Source of the DNA: Ochromonas danica
Lineage: Eukaryota; Sar; Chrysophyceae; Chromulinales; Chromulinaceae
Direction of reading: 5' to 3'
DNA: 64,000 bases
NCBI GenBank assembly: GCA_015146655.1
Contig: VKHL01000002.1
Coordinates: 124,001 to 188,000, forward strand
A program made the position numbers and the translations under genes. The first letter of the stretch is position 1; each line of letters begins with the position of its first letter. Shown in pieces: positions 1-12,988 of the stretch. The notes under the pieces were generated by a model that was not told the DNA's origin, searched no databases, and saw only the letters and a list, made by a program, of their open reading frames with translations.

Positions 1-169
1 CTCTGAGACAAAACATGTATATTTCTCTTAGGATTTACGGTCAACAAAAATATGCCTAAAGCTCTTCAGCAAAAGTATAGTCATAAATACAGCATTTCTA
101 AGGGAAAGCACAACTCTAGACGACGTTCTTATTGCGCTGATGTAACAAGAAAAATATTCTTTGTGGATA

Positions 170-1782
170 TTACCCTCTCTTTTTGCTTCGTTTTATTTTG
201 TTCTCCAGCAGCTTTTTCTGACCTGACGCTTGTCCAAATTCTTTATTAAGAATGGCTCGTTCTTGTTTTGCCCGCTGATTGAAGCTGAGAGAATGCGAGC
301 GATAATCATTGTCATCGCGATCACTGCCATGGTCAACCTCGTTGGACATCGTGGATAAGGCAGTTTGCAATCGCACTGAAGATGCTGGGGTAGTCGCATT
401 GCGAAAATTGATATTATCTTCTCTTTTGTCATTTAATCGCTCATTGGACAGCGCAATCGATGTTTCTTCTTGTTTGAGAGGACTGGCGACTAGGTCCGCT
501 TTGGGGAGATGGTTGACTGGCTGGACATTACGCATTATTAGATGATTTGGGGGACAGACAAAATACGCAGGATAAGGACTAAAAATCAACGGACAGACTC
601 CTGGAGGTGTATCAGGTTGGTAAACACTCTGAGCAAGGTTCAAATCAATAGGTTGCCAGTTGTTAGGGGGAACACCATACGTGGGTTGAAAAAACAAGCC
701 ATGCTGATTCATCATGCCTGTGCGCTCTATTCCCTGTGTAGTAGTTGACGTCACCATCATGGGCGGAATACCAACGGGAGAATAAAGTGGGATTCCCCAA
801 GGCCATGCTCCAGTTGGTGGAGGCGGAGGGTAGTCAGATGGAAGATGTCTATCCTTCAGCAATGCTTCCAACTTATGACTCACACTGCATTTGAAGTGAA
901 TATTGTCGATTACGACATCATTCATCGAGTGCACGCATGACAATGCCGACTGAACACCAGAGGGTGTGGCGTCGTAATGAATGAAAGCATAGCCTCGTTG
1001 CCAACCATTGACCTAAACATACAAAGAAAGCGGCAAGCAACTGATGAGATCCACAGTACAGACAATGTTGGACAATACGTGTAGCATACTCACCTCATCG
1101 ATTTCGTACCTCTTGATAATAGTATCAATCACAATGCCATGTTGAGAGAAGATAGGATGAAGCCTCTCTTCAGTTATGATATCTACCACCTGGTTATTGT
1201 TATATTCAAGTTGTAATAATAATGGTAAAATAGCAATGAAATCAGATATTCTATCACACGTACATAATTGCTTGAGTAGACAACATGAATACTTGCAGTG
1301 GGTGCCTTTTCTTCATCTTTATCTTGCTCCGTTGGACAGGTCGTACTTGTGGAAGATGGTGATAATTCTTGTTGTTGTGATGGTTTATGAGCTGCCCAAC
1401 GAATTCTATCAAAACAAACAATAATAGATTTGACCTTTGCCTCCATCATGGATGCATACGATTATCGGATTCCTTACCTTAGAGGACGACCACACAAAAG
1501 CTTTCCATTGAGTTCAGTCATGGCAGAAGCAGCTGCTTGACCTTCAACCAATCGTACAAATCCATAACAAAGGTTTTTATGAGTATTCTCACATCGTATG
1601 ATCTTGACTTCTTCAATCACACCATATTGACCAAAGACAAGACGTAGATGCTCTTCAGAACAAAAGATTGAAAGATCACCGACAAAGAGTGTAGCAGCAG
1701 TAGAAGAAGAAGAAGATAGAGCACTTTCTCCTGATGATGATGAGATCAAAGGGTCTTCACTTTCACTTGAATAAGACATCAT
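170..1782 (-). CDS. RNA-binding protein with two RRM domains, four exons
   Basis: Exons at about 1478-1782, 1264-1405, 1094-1189 and 170-1012 join in frame (461 residues); each junction has GT..AG ends. RRM1 lies near residues 30-105, with RNP2-like LFVGDL and RNP1-like CYGFVRLV. RRM2 spans the junctions of exons 2-4, with RNP1-like RGYAFIHY. The tail is Pro- and Tyr-rich (PPPPPTGAWPWG) and ends in a Lys/Arg-rich stretch, so a nuclear role in mRNA processing or a TIA1/PUB1-like function is likely by inference. The first exon opens with a Ser-rich leader. The exact orthologue is not recognised. The 169 bases before the gene hold nothing I can support. Confidence 0.85.
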
Positions 1783-2524
1783 AGTGTGTTAGAAATAGAT
1801 ATGTCACTAAGAAGAAGTCAAATTAATAATGACTCTAACAGAGAATTGAAGACAATGATGAAGAGAGGATATGTTGAATGATGTGTCTGTGTCTGTGTGA
1901 TGATGATGACCCAATCCTCGTCGGAATCAGTCAACTTTTCTTTAAGACATAGGATTAGAAAATGAAGTAGGAATCCTATCTAGAAGGAAGTCAAAACCTA
2001 AATACGTTAGTGTGGAAATATCCTGCTGTGAAAGAAGAATCATAACGCCATATTCTCCTTCATCCCATCTTCATTCCATCTCCACATGACCAAACCAATC
2101 CAATCCTCTCCCCAGCTCAATAAACACCTCAACATCGGAATAAATCGCGTTTTAGACGACCCTCTTCTGTCGCTCACTAGACTAGTCTACAAGTAATCAC
2201 AGGTTGTCCATCCAGTTGTAGTAGGTCACGTGTAAACAATTGTTATGTTATGTAACTAAGCTGTATGTTATGTATTTCCAATATGCGCTGTAACTTTTAT
2301 TGCACTACTCTTGTACTAAATGTTACTTCTTCTCTTAATTACCTGAACTACAGTGTTACAGGAAAGTACCGAAAATGAGCAAACATACATTTGTACCAGT
2401 AAACATTTCATTAGGTTACAACAAATCTTAGTCTACTAAAAGCTTAGAAATCCGAAAATAAATCACAATATATTAGCAATGCAGCAAAGATAGTATTCGG
2501 AAAGAGTCCGTCCCTCATCCTCCA
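1783..2524. other. Intergenic: RRM-gene promoter and 3' flank of next gene
   Basis: No coding region is supported. It holds a CACGTG box near 2227 in the shared AT-rich flank and the 12-bp palindrome TAGACTAGTCTA at 2178-2189, which recurs at 25616-25627. Confidence 0.5.
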
Positions 2525-3994
2525 TTAATGCAATACAGCCACTTGTCGTAGGGGACGAAATCGAATTCCTACCTTCTTTGCGCTGCGTTTCAATCTTATC
2601 CATACTTCATCACCATCCAAGGCTGCAAGGTGGAAGAGAGTCTTGCGTCGAAACATTGTCTTTCTTACACCAACAATCACAAACACGCCTTTAAACAAAC
2701 CTTCATCAATGACAACTTGATAGCCAAGCAAGACAGCAGGATTCTGTGCAGATTCTTCCATGATCAAATTTCGATGCTCAATGGGAAGATTCTCATCCTC
2801 TCTGATCTCTACCATATGAGGAGTAATTACAAGAACACCTTGAGAGAAATTGAATTGACCATCACTCTGAGGACGCACCATACCTACCATACTATTATTC
2901 AGGGGCCGTCGAGGAACACCAGGTGCCTCTTGAAAGAAGTCTGTCGGACGATCATATATTCTTGATTCATCACTGAAAGCACGGGGAACAGAGGGAATTT
3001 CCTTTTCGTCAAGATTGAGCACAACTCTCTTCATGGCAGATTTATGTGGCGCCTCATCTACAGATATTCCTTCCAATGATACGCTCTCCTTTGGATGCTT
3101 AGAGCTTTCCTTCATTGAATTGTCATGCACATTATCATTACTATCCATACTTTCTTCTTTGCCGGGCGCGCGCAAATATCCTTTGGGAAGAGAACCTGGT
3201 GGTTCAAAGTCTGTGAAGATCTTGATAGCTCGTCGAAAGAGTGCTGTTTCTTCACCTTGTTCCACCACATTTATAAAGCGAGTCAGTAACTCATAATCAA
3301 TTGAATTCGGATTATCTACAGTGCTTAACGCTTGCTTTTCTACTACTGAGGTAACAAATTTAACCGCCTCTTCACGTTTAGCATTTGGAACACCACGTGC
3401 AAACCATAAATCCCATTGACTACCTACCATAACATAGATAATACTCTGACGTTGAATAGGAGCGAATGGTACACGTGGAACTACACCATTAGCATCTGGA
3501 TGAGCAAATGTTGTCTCTCGAATCTCAAATGTCTCTGTCTTAGTATTGTCAACATTCTCAATATTCTGATGGATAAGAATACCTAAAGAAATAGCATTAT
3601 TTTGAATCATTGCTCTACGATCTGTTACAGCAGTACGACTATTATAAGTAGCAGGAGAAGTCCAAAGTATTCCAAGCATAGTATTAAGTAAATCAGCATT
3701 TTCTTGGCCTTCAATAATAATAGGGAAATTAGGTTGTGTATTATCACCAAAATCACGTGGAAAGATATCATTTACAATTTCTTTTAATAAAGCAATATCA
3801 GTCTTATTAGCATTTAAGCCTAACCAAGCTATAACCTTCTTACATTGATAAAGAACAATTAAATAGACAGCATGACTATTTAAAGAGGATCCACGTGGAA
3901 TAACACGTTGAACAGTTGATTTATATATACGATAAAGTTGAGGATTGGTATCTTCATCAAAATCAAAATCAGGAAAATCTTCTTCATCACCCAT
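2525..3994 (-). CDS. Conserved-looking hypothetical protein, possible gelsolin-like N-terminus
   Basis: Single-exon frame of 489 residues from an ATG at 3994. Not firmly recognised. The first 100 residues are acidic at the start (FPDFDFDEDTNPQLYRI) and then read like an actin-depolymerising/gelsolin fold: a chain of hydrophobic strands around AVYLIVLYQCKKVIAWLGL. The middle has a second alpha/beta stretch (residues about 190-260, RQSIIYVMVGSQWDLWFARG), then a Ser/Lys/Glu-rich linker at 275-345. The last 90 residues are beta-rich and basic (VWIRLKRSAKKVGIRFRPLRQ), perhaps a KOW/SH3-like barrel. The gelsolin comparison is by eye only. It is convergent with nothing and shares its 5' flank with the hydroxylase 3' end. 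Confidence 0.75.
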   Translation of the reverse strand: MGDEEDFPDFDFDEDTNPQLYRIYKSTVQRVIPRGSSLNSHAVYLIVLYQCKKVIAWLGLNANKTDIALLKEIVNDIFPRDFGDNTQPNFPIIIEGQENADLLNTMLGILWTSPATYNSRTAVTDRRAMIQNNAISLGILIHQNIENVDNTKTETFEIRETTFAHPDANGVVPRVPFAPIQRQSIIYVMVGSQWDLWFARGVPNAKREEAVKFVTSVVEKQALSTVDNPNSIDYELLTRFINVVEQGEETALFRRAIKIFTDFEPPGSLPKGYLRAPGKEESMDSNDNVHDNSMKESSKHPKESVSLEGISVDEAPHKSAMKRVVLNLDEKEIPSVPRAFSDESRIYDRPTDFFQEAPGVPRRPLNNSMVGMVRPQSDGQFNFSQGVLVITPHMVEIREDENLPIEHRNLIMEESAQNPAVLLGYQVVIDEGLFKGVFVIVGVRKTMFRRKTLFHLAALDGDEVWIRLKRSAKKVGIRFRPLRQVAVLH

Positions 3995-4320
3995 TTTAGT
4001 TTGCTAATATGAGACTTAGATTATGCTTTTATTTTAATCTAAAATATGGGATTAGAATGGGAATATATTTATCTCATACTGTTGCATCTCTTGTCATGAC
4101 GAGATGCAATGAAAACGGAATGGGAAAGGCTGAAAAGCCAACTTATAACTAACAATTGAACACCACAAAGTTAAATCAAACACTGTTGGAGTTTGAGAAA
4201 CAAGGCGCGCTACTAATTGTTTCTAGCGTTTTCAATAGTCAGGTATCGCTATAATAATCTGTTGATCTGCAACGACATTCACTTTCCATTGAGATTGATG
4301 AGATAGACTAGTACGTTAAG
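3995..4320. other. Intergenic, no feature seen
   Basis: Holds the 5' flank of the 489-residue gene and the 3' flank of the prolyl hydroxylase gene. No motif stands out. Confidence 0.5.
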
Positions 4321-5412
4321 TTACAACTCTCTATTCTCCTCCTCCTCAGCTGATTTCTTTTCTTTATTGAAATCAGCCAATGACTGCCTTACACGATGAC
4401 TGAAAGCTACATGTGCCTTACCATCAAGAAAGATCTCAAACTCTTTTGTTTTATCACAACTGAACCAAAACGAAAGCACATAACGCTGTCCTCGGCTAAC
4501 AGGCTCTACGACATGAGGATTTTCTGGACCAGAAGAAAACATGGCTACTCTTCCAGCACGAGGATGTACGACCAAGTCAGGATGGATTTCAACTTCGGGA
4601 TGTTCAATAGAATATGGAAGGCCATTGTCATCCACAGAGACATCATCAGGAAAAAAGGCCAATCTCCCTACACATTTCGACAAACAAGGCAGAAATATTT
4701 GAAACAAACATCTTGATTTCAATAGGAATACGACTTACCTCCAGTGAAATCAACCTCATAAGTGGACAGGTAGAGTAACCCGGAGTATTGATAGTGAGGG
4801 GTATTGTTACGATCAGAATGGATATGCCAGTATTCATCATGAACAGCTAGATTTCATCAATAGGATCAGATGGTGACAATAGCAAATGAAGATAGAATAG
4901 AAGCTCTAACCTGAAGGAGTCCACTCAATATCAGCATCAATACGTGTAATAAAGGTTGGGGCAGTAAAATAGAGTTCAGAAAGGTCAAATGTCTCCATTA
5001 CAGCTTGCTTTAATCGACGAATGATATTACCATAATGAGTAAAATCATCCGTAGTAAAGATATCCTCCTCTGTTCCAAACATATTATTTAATCCTGCACT
5101 ATCACGAATAAATCCTGTATTAATATCAACAATAGTAGGTCCACCTAGACGAGGACGAAGTGCATAGCCTTTATTAGCTATTTCAATCAGTTTATTGACT
5201 TCTTCTTGGGTAAATAAGTCATCAACAATTTTTCTTCTACAATTCTGATTTGGCCAACAACCATTAGTTGAAGAACTTTCATCAGCCATGGCACGACATC
5301 GGACTTCTTGAACAAAAGGTTCCGTTGGTTCGGTAGTGACTGTAACAGTCTCACCAACACTTGGATGAAGTAGGTAAACACATAGAATCACAATCCACAG
5401 GGAAGCAATCAT
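4321..5412 (-). CDS. Secreted prolyl 4-hydroxylase-like 2OG-Fe(II) oxygenase
   Basis: Three exons (4911-5412, 4739-4846, 4321-4667) join in frame to 318 residues. The N-terminus [20 protein letters not shown] is a signal peptide. The catalytic P4Hc domain has the iron ligands H-x-D (HSD, in [10 protein letters not shown], carried by the small middle exon) and a distal His in [14 protein letters not shown]. The 2-oxoglutarate-binding basic residue, ten places after the His, is Arg where animal collagen hydroxylases have Lys; Arg is known in other members. The expected reaction is 4-hydroxylation of peptidyl proline in the secretory pathway, with cell-surface glycoproteins as likely substrates. 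The acidic C-terminus (AEEEENREL) is not a canonical ER-retention signal. Divergent from the CEP164 gene 226 bp away. Confidence 0.9.
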
Positions 5413-5459
5413 TCTCTTCCCTTTTTGCCTTTTGCTTTTGCTCTACGTATTAGACCATC

Positions 5460-5500
5460 TTAAGTTAAGATAAGTTAAGTTAACGCCATCTTAAGTTAAA
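5460..5500. promoter_or_regulatory. Cluster of TTAAGTTAA motifs in a divergent promoter
   Basis: Copies of TTAAGTTAA(G/A/C) at 5460-5469, about 5474-5483 and 5491-5500 lie between the hydroxylase ATG (5412) and the CEP164 ATG (5639). The same motif recurs upstream of other genes in this window (see findings). Function inferred from position only. Confidence 0.45.
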
Positions 5501-5525
5501 CCAATAACGGACGACGAAGACAAAA

Positions 5526-5531
5526 ACGCGT
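5526..5531. promoter_or_regulatory. ACGCGT box (MCB-like)
   Basis: ACGCGT followed by TT, about 110 bp upstream of the CEP164 start. It matches the MluI cell-cycle box bound by MBF in fungi. Whether it acts that way here is unknown; two more copies sit between EMG1 and the SNARE gene. Confidence 0.3.
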
Positions 5532-5638
5532 TTGTCTGCTGAAAAACATCAAACGGTCAAAAGGTCATCAATTCGTGTGTTGATGAATTGAAATAACTTA
5601 ACACTCCACAACTACTGTGTGAATGAAATAGAGCAGAG

Positions 5639-8600
5639 ATGTCAGATGGACCATCATCAACACCTTCTCCAAATCCTAGCCCATCTGCTGGACAAGATTC
5701 AATAGTCTTAGAAGAAGAAATTGATCCTAACTATGTCCCTACGGAAGCGGAGGTCGTGGACTATGCCCAGTGGATGGGTATGGACCTAGAAGCTGATAAA
5801 GATCTCTTTTGGATTGCACGTGAAGGTTTAATGGCACCTTTACCAGCCAATTGGAAACCTTGTAAGACAAAAGATACTGAAGATATCTATTATTTCAATT
5901 TTGCAACAGGAGAGAGTACATGGGATCATCCATGTGATGGTTATTACAAACGATTATATGAAGAAGAAAAGAAGAAGAAAGAAATCAAACTTAAGGTAGA
6001 CTTACTCCTTCAACTCTCTCATCTAACCCTATAATTCATACATTTACATTATATCATTTGATATTAACATTAACATTAACATTAACATGCGTATGTAAAT
6101 ACTATCTATAGGAGAAAAGTGATGAATTTCGTTCAAAAGCCAAGCAAGATGTTGCAGAAATTATAGGGAAAAAGGAGAAAAAGAAAAAACCACAAGCTAA
6201 ACTTGAGAGTTCATTAGAACTAAAACCTGCAGATTCTCCACTGCCATTGACTGGTTTGCGCAAACCATTGCCAGAACTTCGTAAACCACCGCTAAGTAAC
6301 AGCCTAGCTACTAGTGCAGACTCATTACCTTCTACATCATCCAGCTTATTATCAGCTGATGCAAAGTAAGTTCTTATTTAATGTAAATCTCATACTAATA
6401 GAAGGGGTAGTAGTAATACTTATATTTTGGTTGTTGTGTGTAGATCAGAGACAAGTCGAAGTATGCCCTCATTGAGTTCAATGGCCAAACCAACTTCATT
6501 ATCTGCGCTTGGTTCATCAAGCTTGTTTCACAACGAATATTCTTCTAACCCAGTGGTAGGAGCAGCAGCAGCTAAAGGCCCCCATTTGGAGGATGACAAT
6601 TTGATGGAGAAGCCCATCCCACATGCAGGCTCTTCCTTAGCAGATCGCTCTCCTGCACCAGCCAAGGATTCAATACATTCACATGTTGCTCTGGGTGGAA
6701 CTGAACAGAAACAAGAAAAACCACTTTCAGAAGACAAAGCGTTAGCTCCTTTGTCTGGAAGGGGGTTGTCGCCTATGCGCGCTCTGCCCAGTCCGTCAAC
6801 TCGTGGGTTAGGCACAAACTTGAACAGTGCGACCAATTCAGAGCGTTACTCAACACCCACTCCTATGGATGTACCTAATAATCATATCAATAATGATGGT
6901 GTTAATGACACTGCTGCTAGACAACAAATATCCATCCTTCAACAACATAACCAAGTTCTTCAAGAACAGGTTCAACAATTGGAAGGAGAAAGAAGTCGTT
7001 TAATGGAAGTTATTTCATCAAAGGATATTAATTTAACTGAGATACGTGGATCAACATTCAAGATTGAATCTGAACTACAAAGTATTAAACAAGAGAAACA
7101 GTTATTACAAATGGAGAAGAATAACCTATTGGCTATGAATCAACAATTACAGAATTCTATGCTTAATAATCCTTTTGAACAACAAACAAAAGAACTACAA
7201 CTAAAGCTAACTGAGAAGACATCTGAGACTATACAATTACGTGGTGATTTATCGAGAAAGGATAGTGAGATTCAATCATTGACTGCACAGTATTCCATGC
7301 TAAAGGATGAGAATACTCGGTTGGCATCTAATAACAATGCTGCAATGCTGACTAACAGTAATAGTCGTAGTTCTGATGTACATTCTGCCTATGAGGTACA
7401 AATTAAGGAGCTATTACAAAAAGCCACGGAGCAGACTGCCCAAATAGTGTCTCTACGTGAAGAACTTGGTAAGAAAGAGAATGAATTGCAATCTATGATC
7501 TCTGTTCAGACTATGTTGAAAGAAGAAAACAAGCAGTTGCTTGCTAGAGGTAAGTCAATCAGTCTAGAATGTAATTATGTTAGTGATAGTGTTGAGCAAA
7601 CAAGGGTAATGTCTGAGTGAGCATGCAAAGAACAGTAACAATGAAAGCAACAGCAAGGATGAAATGGTTATTTTATCCCTGTGTTGTGTTTCCATTGTTG
7701 ATCGTTCGATATTCATGACTTGTTTTGAAAACTCGTTTAGAAGCTCAGACTATAGCCTTTTACTTGCTCAACACAATCACTAGCTTTATTACACTATATT
7801 TGTCTCTGAAGCTTGCCTATGAGTTATTATCTAATCATGTGGTGAAATTGCGTATGTGTTTTCAGATACTACATCTCAAGCACAACAGAATGCATTTGAC
7901 ACAAAATCTCAACATAATGGTATGATTGAAACATTAGAATTACAAATCAAAGAATTAAATACCAAATTATTTGCTAAAGAACAACTTGAAGCACAACAGA
8001 GGATATTAACATCCAATCAATCTATTGAGTTAGCAGATTTACAAAACAGATCACAAAGTTGGATAACAGAAAGACGTAGTTTACAACAACAAATTGGGGA
8101 ACAACAAGAGCAATTACATGCTCTAAATAAAGAGAAGATTAGTTTGGAACAACAACTGAGAGATATTCAAAGATCTCGATCAGCTGATAGTATTGAATTA
8201 AATCAACCAAGTGTTCCAACAATTGATGAAGAATTGCAAATTTTGCGTGCTGAGCAGTTAAACTTGAATACTCAATTAGCCAATACTACGAAAGAGTTAC
8301 AAGAGACAAAGTATAAATATGATTTATTAGTAGGTAATCATAATGCTTTGAAAGACCTTTCTAATCAGAAAGACAAGGAAATGGAAGATGTTAGAACACA
8401 ACTGATAACTAAAAACAAGGAATTACATCTGACATTACAAGATAAAGATGGAGAAGTATTTAGTTTGAAAATGGAATTACAGAAGAAGTGTATGGCATAT
8501 GAAGAGATATGTCATAATATGGAAATACTACAGAAGAAGGTCAAGTCATTAGAAGAAGGCGCTGGGGCCAATAGTTTGGCTGCTAATGAGGAATTGCGTG

Positions 8601-11450
8601 TTGAGCAGTTGACCTCTCAGCTAGCCAATACTACGAAAGAGTTACAAGAGACAAAGTATAAATATGATTTACTAGTAGGTAATCATAATGCTTTGAAAGA
8701 TCTTTCTAATCAGAAAGACAAGGAAATGGAAGATGTTAGAACACAACTGATAACTAAAAACAAGGAATTACATCTGACATTACAAGATAAAGATGGAGAA
8801 GTATTTAGTTTGAAAATGGAATTACAGAAGAAGTGTATGGCATATGAAGAGATATGTCATAATATGGAAATACTACAGAAGAAGGTCAAGTCATTAGAAG
8901 AAGAGTCTACTCGATCAGCTAATAGTGCTGGAGTCAATAGCTCTGCCATTCATGATGAACTACAGGCTGCTCGTCTTGAACAGTCTAACTTAAGTTCACA
9001 ACTAGCCAACACTTCCAGAGAGTTACAAGAAGTGAAGTATAAATATGATTTATTAGTAGGTAATCATAATGCTTTGAAAGATCTTTCTAATCAGAAAGAC
9101 AAGGAAATGGAAGATATTCGAACACAACTGATAACTAAAAACAAGGAATTACATCTGACATTACAAGATAAAGATGGAGAAGTATTTAGTTTGAAAATGG
9201 AATTACAGAAGAAGTGTATGGCATATGAAGAGATATGTCATAATATGGAAATACTACAGAAGAAGGTCAAGTCATTAGAAGAAGAGTTAGTAACAAAAGA
9301 GAAGCTGTTGAATGATTTGCGAGTACAATTACAAAGTAAACAAAAAGAACTACTTGATAGTCAACTACAACTTGAAGAAGTCTCTCTACAACATAAACAA
9401 CTTCAACTTCAAGCTAGTAAAGCTGTAAAAGATAGAGAAGAATCAAATACAGAACAACAACAAAAAGAGAATAATGTTATATTATCATATAAAAATCAAT
9501 TATCAAGTCAACAAGAGATTATACAAGATTTAACAAATCGTATGTCAAGTCTATTATCAGAAAAGAATCAATTAGCAGAAAAATTATTTAAAACTGAACA
9601 ATTAATACAAAAATTAGAAAATACATTAAATATGAAAATAGAAGAATTAAATGAAATAACATTACGTTCACAAGGATATGATAAGAAAGTACGAGGTTAT
9701 CAAGAAGAGATCTTACAATTACAAAAACTATTACAAAGTAGTAAAGACAATACAACCAATGCTACCATAAGTGGTAGTAGTGGTAGTGGTAGTGGTGTTC
9801 CACTAACAACAAATCCAATATCTTCTATCGTTGATTCAACAGCAACAGCAGCAGGTACAATCTTATCAAACTCTACATTAGAACGTCGATTAGAAGATGT
9901 TGTCGTAAATACTATTTCTCGTATTATGCAACAATCCAATCCTTCTATTCGATCTACTAACACAACAACAACAACAACTACTACTACTCCATCCGATCAA
10001 AATATGGATAACCTGATAGGTTTAGATGACATGGTTAAACCTAAAGGAGAACAACAACAGCAGCAGTCTGTTGTTGATAGTCAAAGTCTAGGTTATCTTG
10101 TGACAAACTTCTCTAAATATACTCAGAATTTCACTAATTGGTCACATTCTGCTTGTTCAGATATGAACAAGTTAATAGACCATCACGCACTATCCCGTGG
10201 TAGTAGTAGTAGTGTTAGTAATAGTGTTAGTAGCAGTGGTAGTGGTAGTAATGGATTGACAGAAATACTACAAAGCTCTCTATTTCGTAAAGAACAAGAA
10301 ATCTTTTATTCCAAATTACTAACAGAATTCTTAACACAATGTAAAGATGTGATTCATATTCAAAGAAGTCAAATTAAAACAATGAAAGCTTCTCCTAAAG
10401 GAAATGATAATAATAATAAAGCTGTTATTGTTGATAAAGTGAATATGATGATTGCTATGTTAAATGATACTATACGATCTATTAAAGGATTACAACAATT
10501 AACAGATGACCGAGATCGACTTGTGCAACGTCTTTCTGACAGTCTCTCACAATTTCAACTCTCTACTTCAAGTTCAACAACCACGACAGGTGGATACTTC
10601 TATCAAATAAACCCTCTGTTACATAAAGTAACTCATGAAGTAATTGAAATGACACGTCTATTACATGAGAACTTAAACTCTATTTCTCAGATATTGACTA
10701 AGATGGAAGTGTGTGTTACAGGGGGTAGTAATGGAGATGATATTCCATTGGAAAGCTATTGTCAAGATCAACAAGTCTATCATCATCCTAGTCATCATCA
10801 TCATACAGCTGCTGCTGCTACAGTGTTTCCTTCCTATCCTTGGTATAGTCAACAACAACAACAACCTCATACCACCACATCCTATACACCTCCTATCTCT
10901 TTCCTACCACCTCCTCCGCCACTATCATCTGCTACAATCCCTAGTTCTTCCCTACTGACTCAACCACCTTCTCATAATAATAACACTATCACTACTACAA
11001 GTATATCCAACATTAAGAATCAACTGAATCATCACAGTCAATTGGGACAAAAGCAACAACTTGATCTTGTTCAAAAGCAAATACAAGAAATATGTGAACG
11101 ACGAGATTCCTCCAAACAAGCTTATGACCGTTATTTCAAGTAAGTCTACTAACTAGCTGTTGCCTCCTTGTGTTATCACCTCATCTCACCCAAATGCATG
11201 CATGCTGGACTGTAGGGGGTTAACTAGTATAGCAGAAGAATTACATGGATTTCCTCTGAAGCAAAAGTCTACCACGTCTAACAAGCACAAACATCATCAT
11301 CGTAGTAGTGGTAGTAGCAGTTCTTCTTCTAGTAACATCAATTGGCTTCTTCTTAGTGCACAGCAAGAGAAAGAGACACCCAAAATAAACAAAGATGGTG
11401 GCTATCAGAACAAGATGAAAGATGATCAAGAAAATGTCTTCCATATCTAA
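5639..11450 (+). CDS. CEP164: CEP164-like centriolar distal-appendage protein, WW domain plus coiled coil
   Basis: Five exons (5639-5995, 6112-6365, 6444-7549, 7866-11139, 11216-11450) join in frame to 1741 residues. The WW domain near residues 72-105 reads PLPANWKPC...IYYFNF, then STWDHPCDGYY, which is the distinctive CEP164 form with DHPCD and a following charged helix. Upstream EVVDYAQWMGMDLEADKDL is also family-typical. Known family role: CEP164 sits on mother-centriole distal appendages and is needed for basal-body docking and cilium formation. The rest is long coiled coil with a Lys-rich segment after the WW domain. Residues about 690-1030 contain three near-identical 93-residue repeats. 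The C-terminal third carries Ser/Thr, Gln and His homopolymer runs and a Pro-rich patch. The last exon is His/Ser-rich and ends at a TAA. Confidence 0.92.
8277..9290 (+). repeat. Three near-identical ~280-bp repeats inside CEP164
   Basis: Units begin near 8277, 8621 and 9001, each about 281 bp (93 codons), separated by non-identical 60-100 bp linkers. The repeated coiled-coil unit runs from about TTKELQETKYKYDLLVGNH to KKVKSLEE. Copies differ at only a few bases, including synonymous sites, so the amplification is recent or homogenised. Confidence 0.9.
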
Positions 11451-11651
11451 TAAGAACTTAATCAACTTACAAACAAAACGACAACAACAACCATCATCAT
11501 CATTATCATTATCACTATCATCCAAAAGGTTTTCATAGACACACTAACTAACTTTAATACACCATGGTTGGTGTATCAATTCTCTAACACTTGCTTCTTA
11601 TACTAACCTAGGAAGCAAGAGGTCCATTGTGTTGTGGTAGTTGACTGTTGT

Positions 11652-11912
11652 CTAAACCACAGAGGAAGAAGAGGCAGTTGCTGTTGATGCTAGACTATGA
11701 TAGTTGTTGACTTGTTGCTTCACTTCTCCATCTAGTCGACTGACTAAAGAAGTTCGTACTAAACTATTACTTCGACGGAATGCAGTAAGAAGCTTATTCT
11801 CTATTCCTGTACAATTGTTTAGTAATAGAAGCAATGAAGCTAAACAACAAAATCCTTCTGAGAAGACTTGTACACAAAATATCTTTTGAGCATCTTCGGC
11901 AGAGAAGCTATT

Positions 11913-11964
<52 letters not shown>

Positions 11965-12795
11965 CAAGGAAATAGAATTGTCATTACATCAACACAACTC
12001 TTCCAATTCAGCTAGTTAATAGGAGAAGACTTACATCTGATAATAATCCAAGACAACTCCTCGTAATCGACAGATTAATAATACTAATAAGGTAATCATT
12101 CCCAATCCAACTAATATCTCCAAACGAAGAACTGTCTTTCTTGTAGATAAGGCAATTATTCTTCCTGATAAATGACTTAATATACCTATAAGAAAGTAAC
12201 CTTGTGCACAAATGATAAAGAATGTAAGCACAGCTAATAGACTGTGTACAATCAAATCTCTCTCTTGGATTAGTACCATTAATAAGGTCATAACAAAGAT
12301 AATTAAACTTGTATGAATCCAAATCGCAGGAAATGGTATTAGACGATGTTTACCATTGATTGTATCCAATATATAAGAGAGATAATGTGCTAGATAAGAT
12401 TGATTAATTAAGAAGAAAGCAGAAGGGAAGACTTGTATTAGATATTGTAATGAAGATCCACTATACCACATTATCGTTGTAGTAGCAGTTGTAGTGGTAG
12501 TAGTAGTATTGGTAGAAAATGTGTATTTTGCAACTAAATACGTGAAAACTAAATCAATGAATAGATTGATAGCACGTATAAGAGATGTTAAGAAAGTTGT
12601 AATTAAATACCATTTTCTAAACATTCCACCTTGACTTATTCTTTCTTCTTCTTCTTCATCATGTTCTATTAGAAGACGATAACCATTAGATGTTGTTTGT
12701 AAGATTTTCCAACAACAATATCCTGCATTAAGACAACATAATAAACATGCTGGTCCACCTAAATACCATGGTAGATCAGTTATAGATTGAACCAT
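11652..12795 (-). CDS. Multi-pass membrane protein, about seven segments (TOM1/THH1-like?)
   Basis: Two exons (12035-12795 and 11652-11907) join in frame to 338 residues; the first in-frame ATG is at 12795. About seven hydrophobic segments are visible, e.g. CLLCCLNAGYCCW, TFLTSLIRAINLFIDLVFTY, IWIHTSLIIFVMTLLMVLI, FFIICAQGYFLIGILSHLSG and LVGLGMITLLVLLICRL. An acidic loop (HDEEEEER) follows the first and a Thr tract the third. The seventh segment may come from exon 2 (FCCLASLLLLLNNC). The layout recalls the plant TOM1/THH1 seven-helix family, but I see no diagnostic motif. The intron contains a long AC repeat next to its 3' splice site. Divergent from the ataxin-10 gene. Confidence 0.75.
11915..11963. 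repeat. (AC)n microsatellite in an intron
   Basis: About 24 uninterrupted AC units lying in the intron (11908-12034) of the membrane-protein gene, immediately next to the acceptor. On the coding strand it is a (GT)n tract just before the 3' splice site. Confidence 0.95.
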
Positions 12796-12988
12796 AATAG
12801 TCAATGTAATTTTATTGTTTTTATTTTATTTATTTTTATTTTGTTGGCTGTGTTTTGTTTTTGATATGATAGCTATAGTCTAATAGCAACTGTTTTGTGT
12901 GATGATCATATGAGACTGCAAAAATAGACAATAATGGGTTTATTATAGTATTGCGTGGAATTGTTCTGTTGCGTGGGATTGATCCCTT

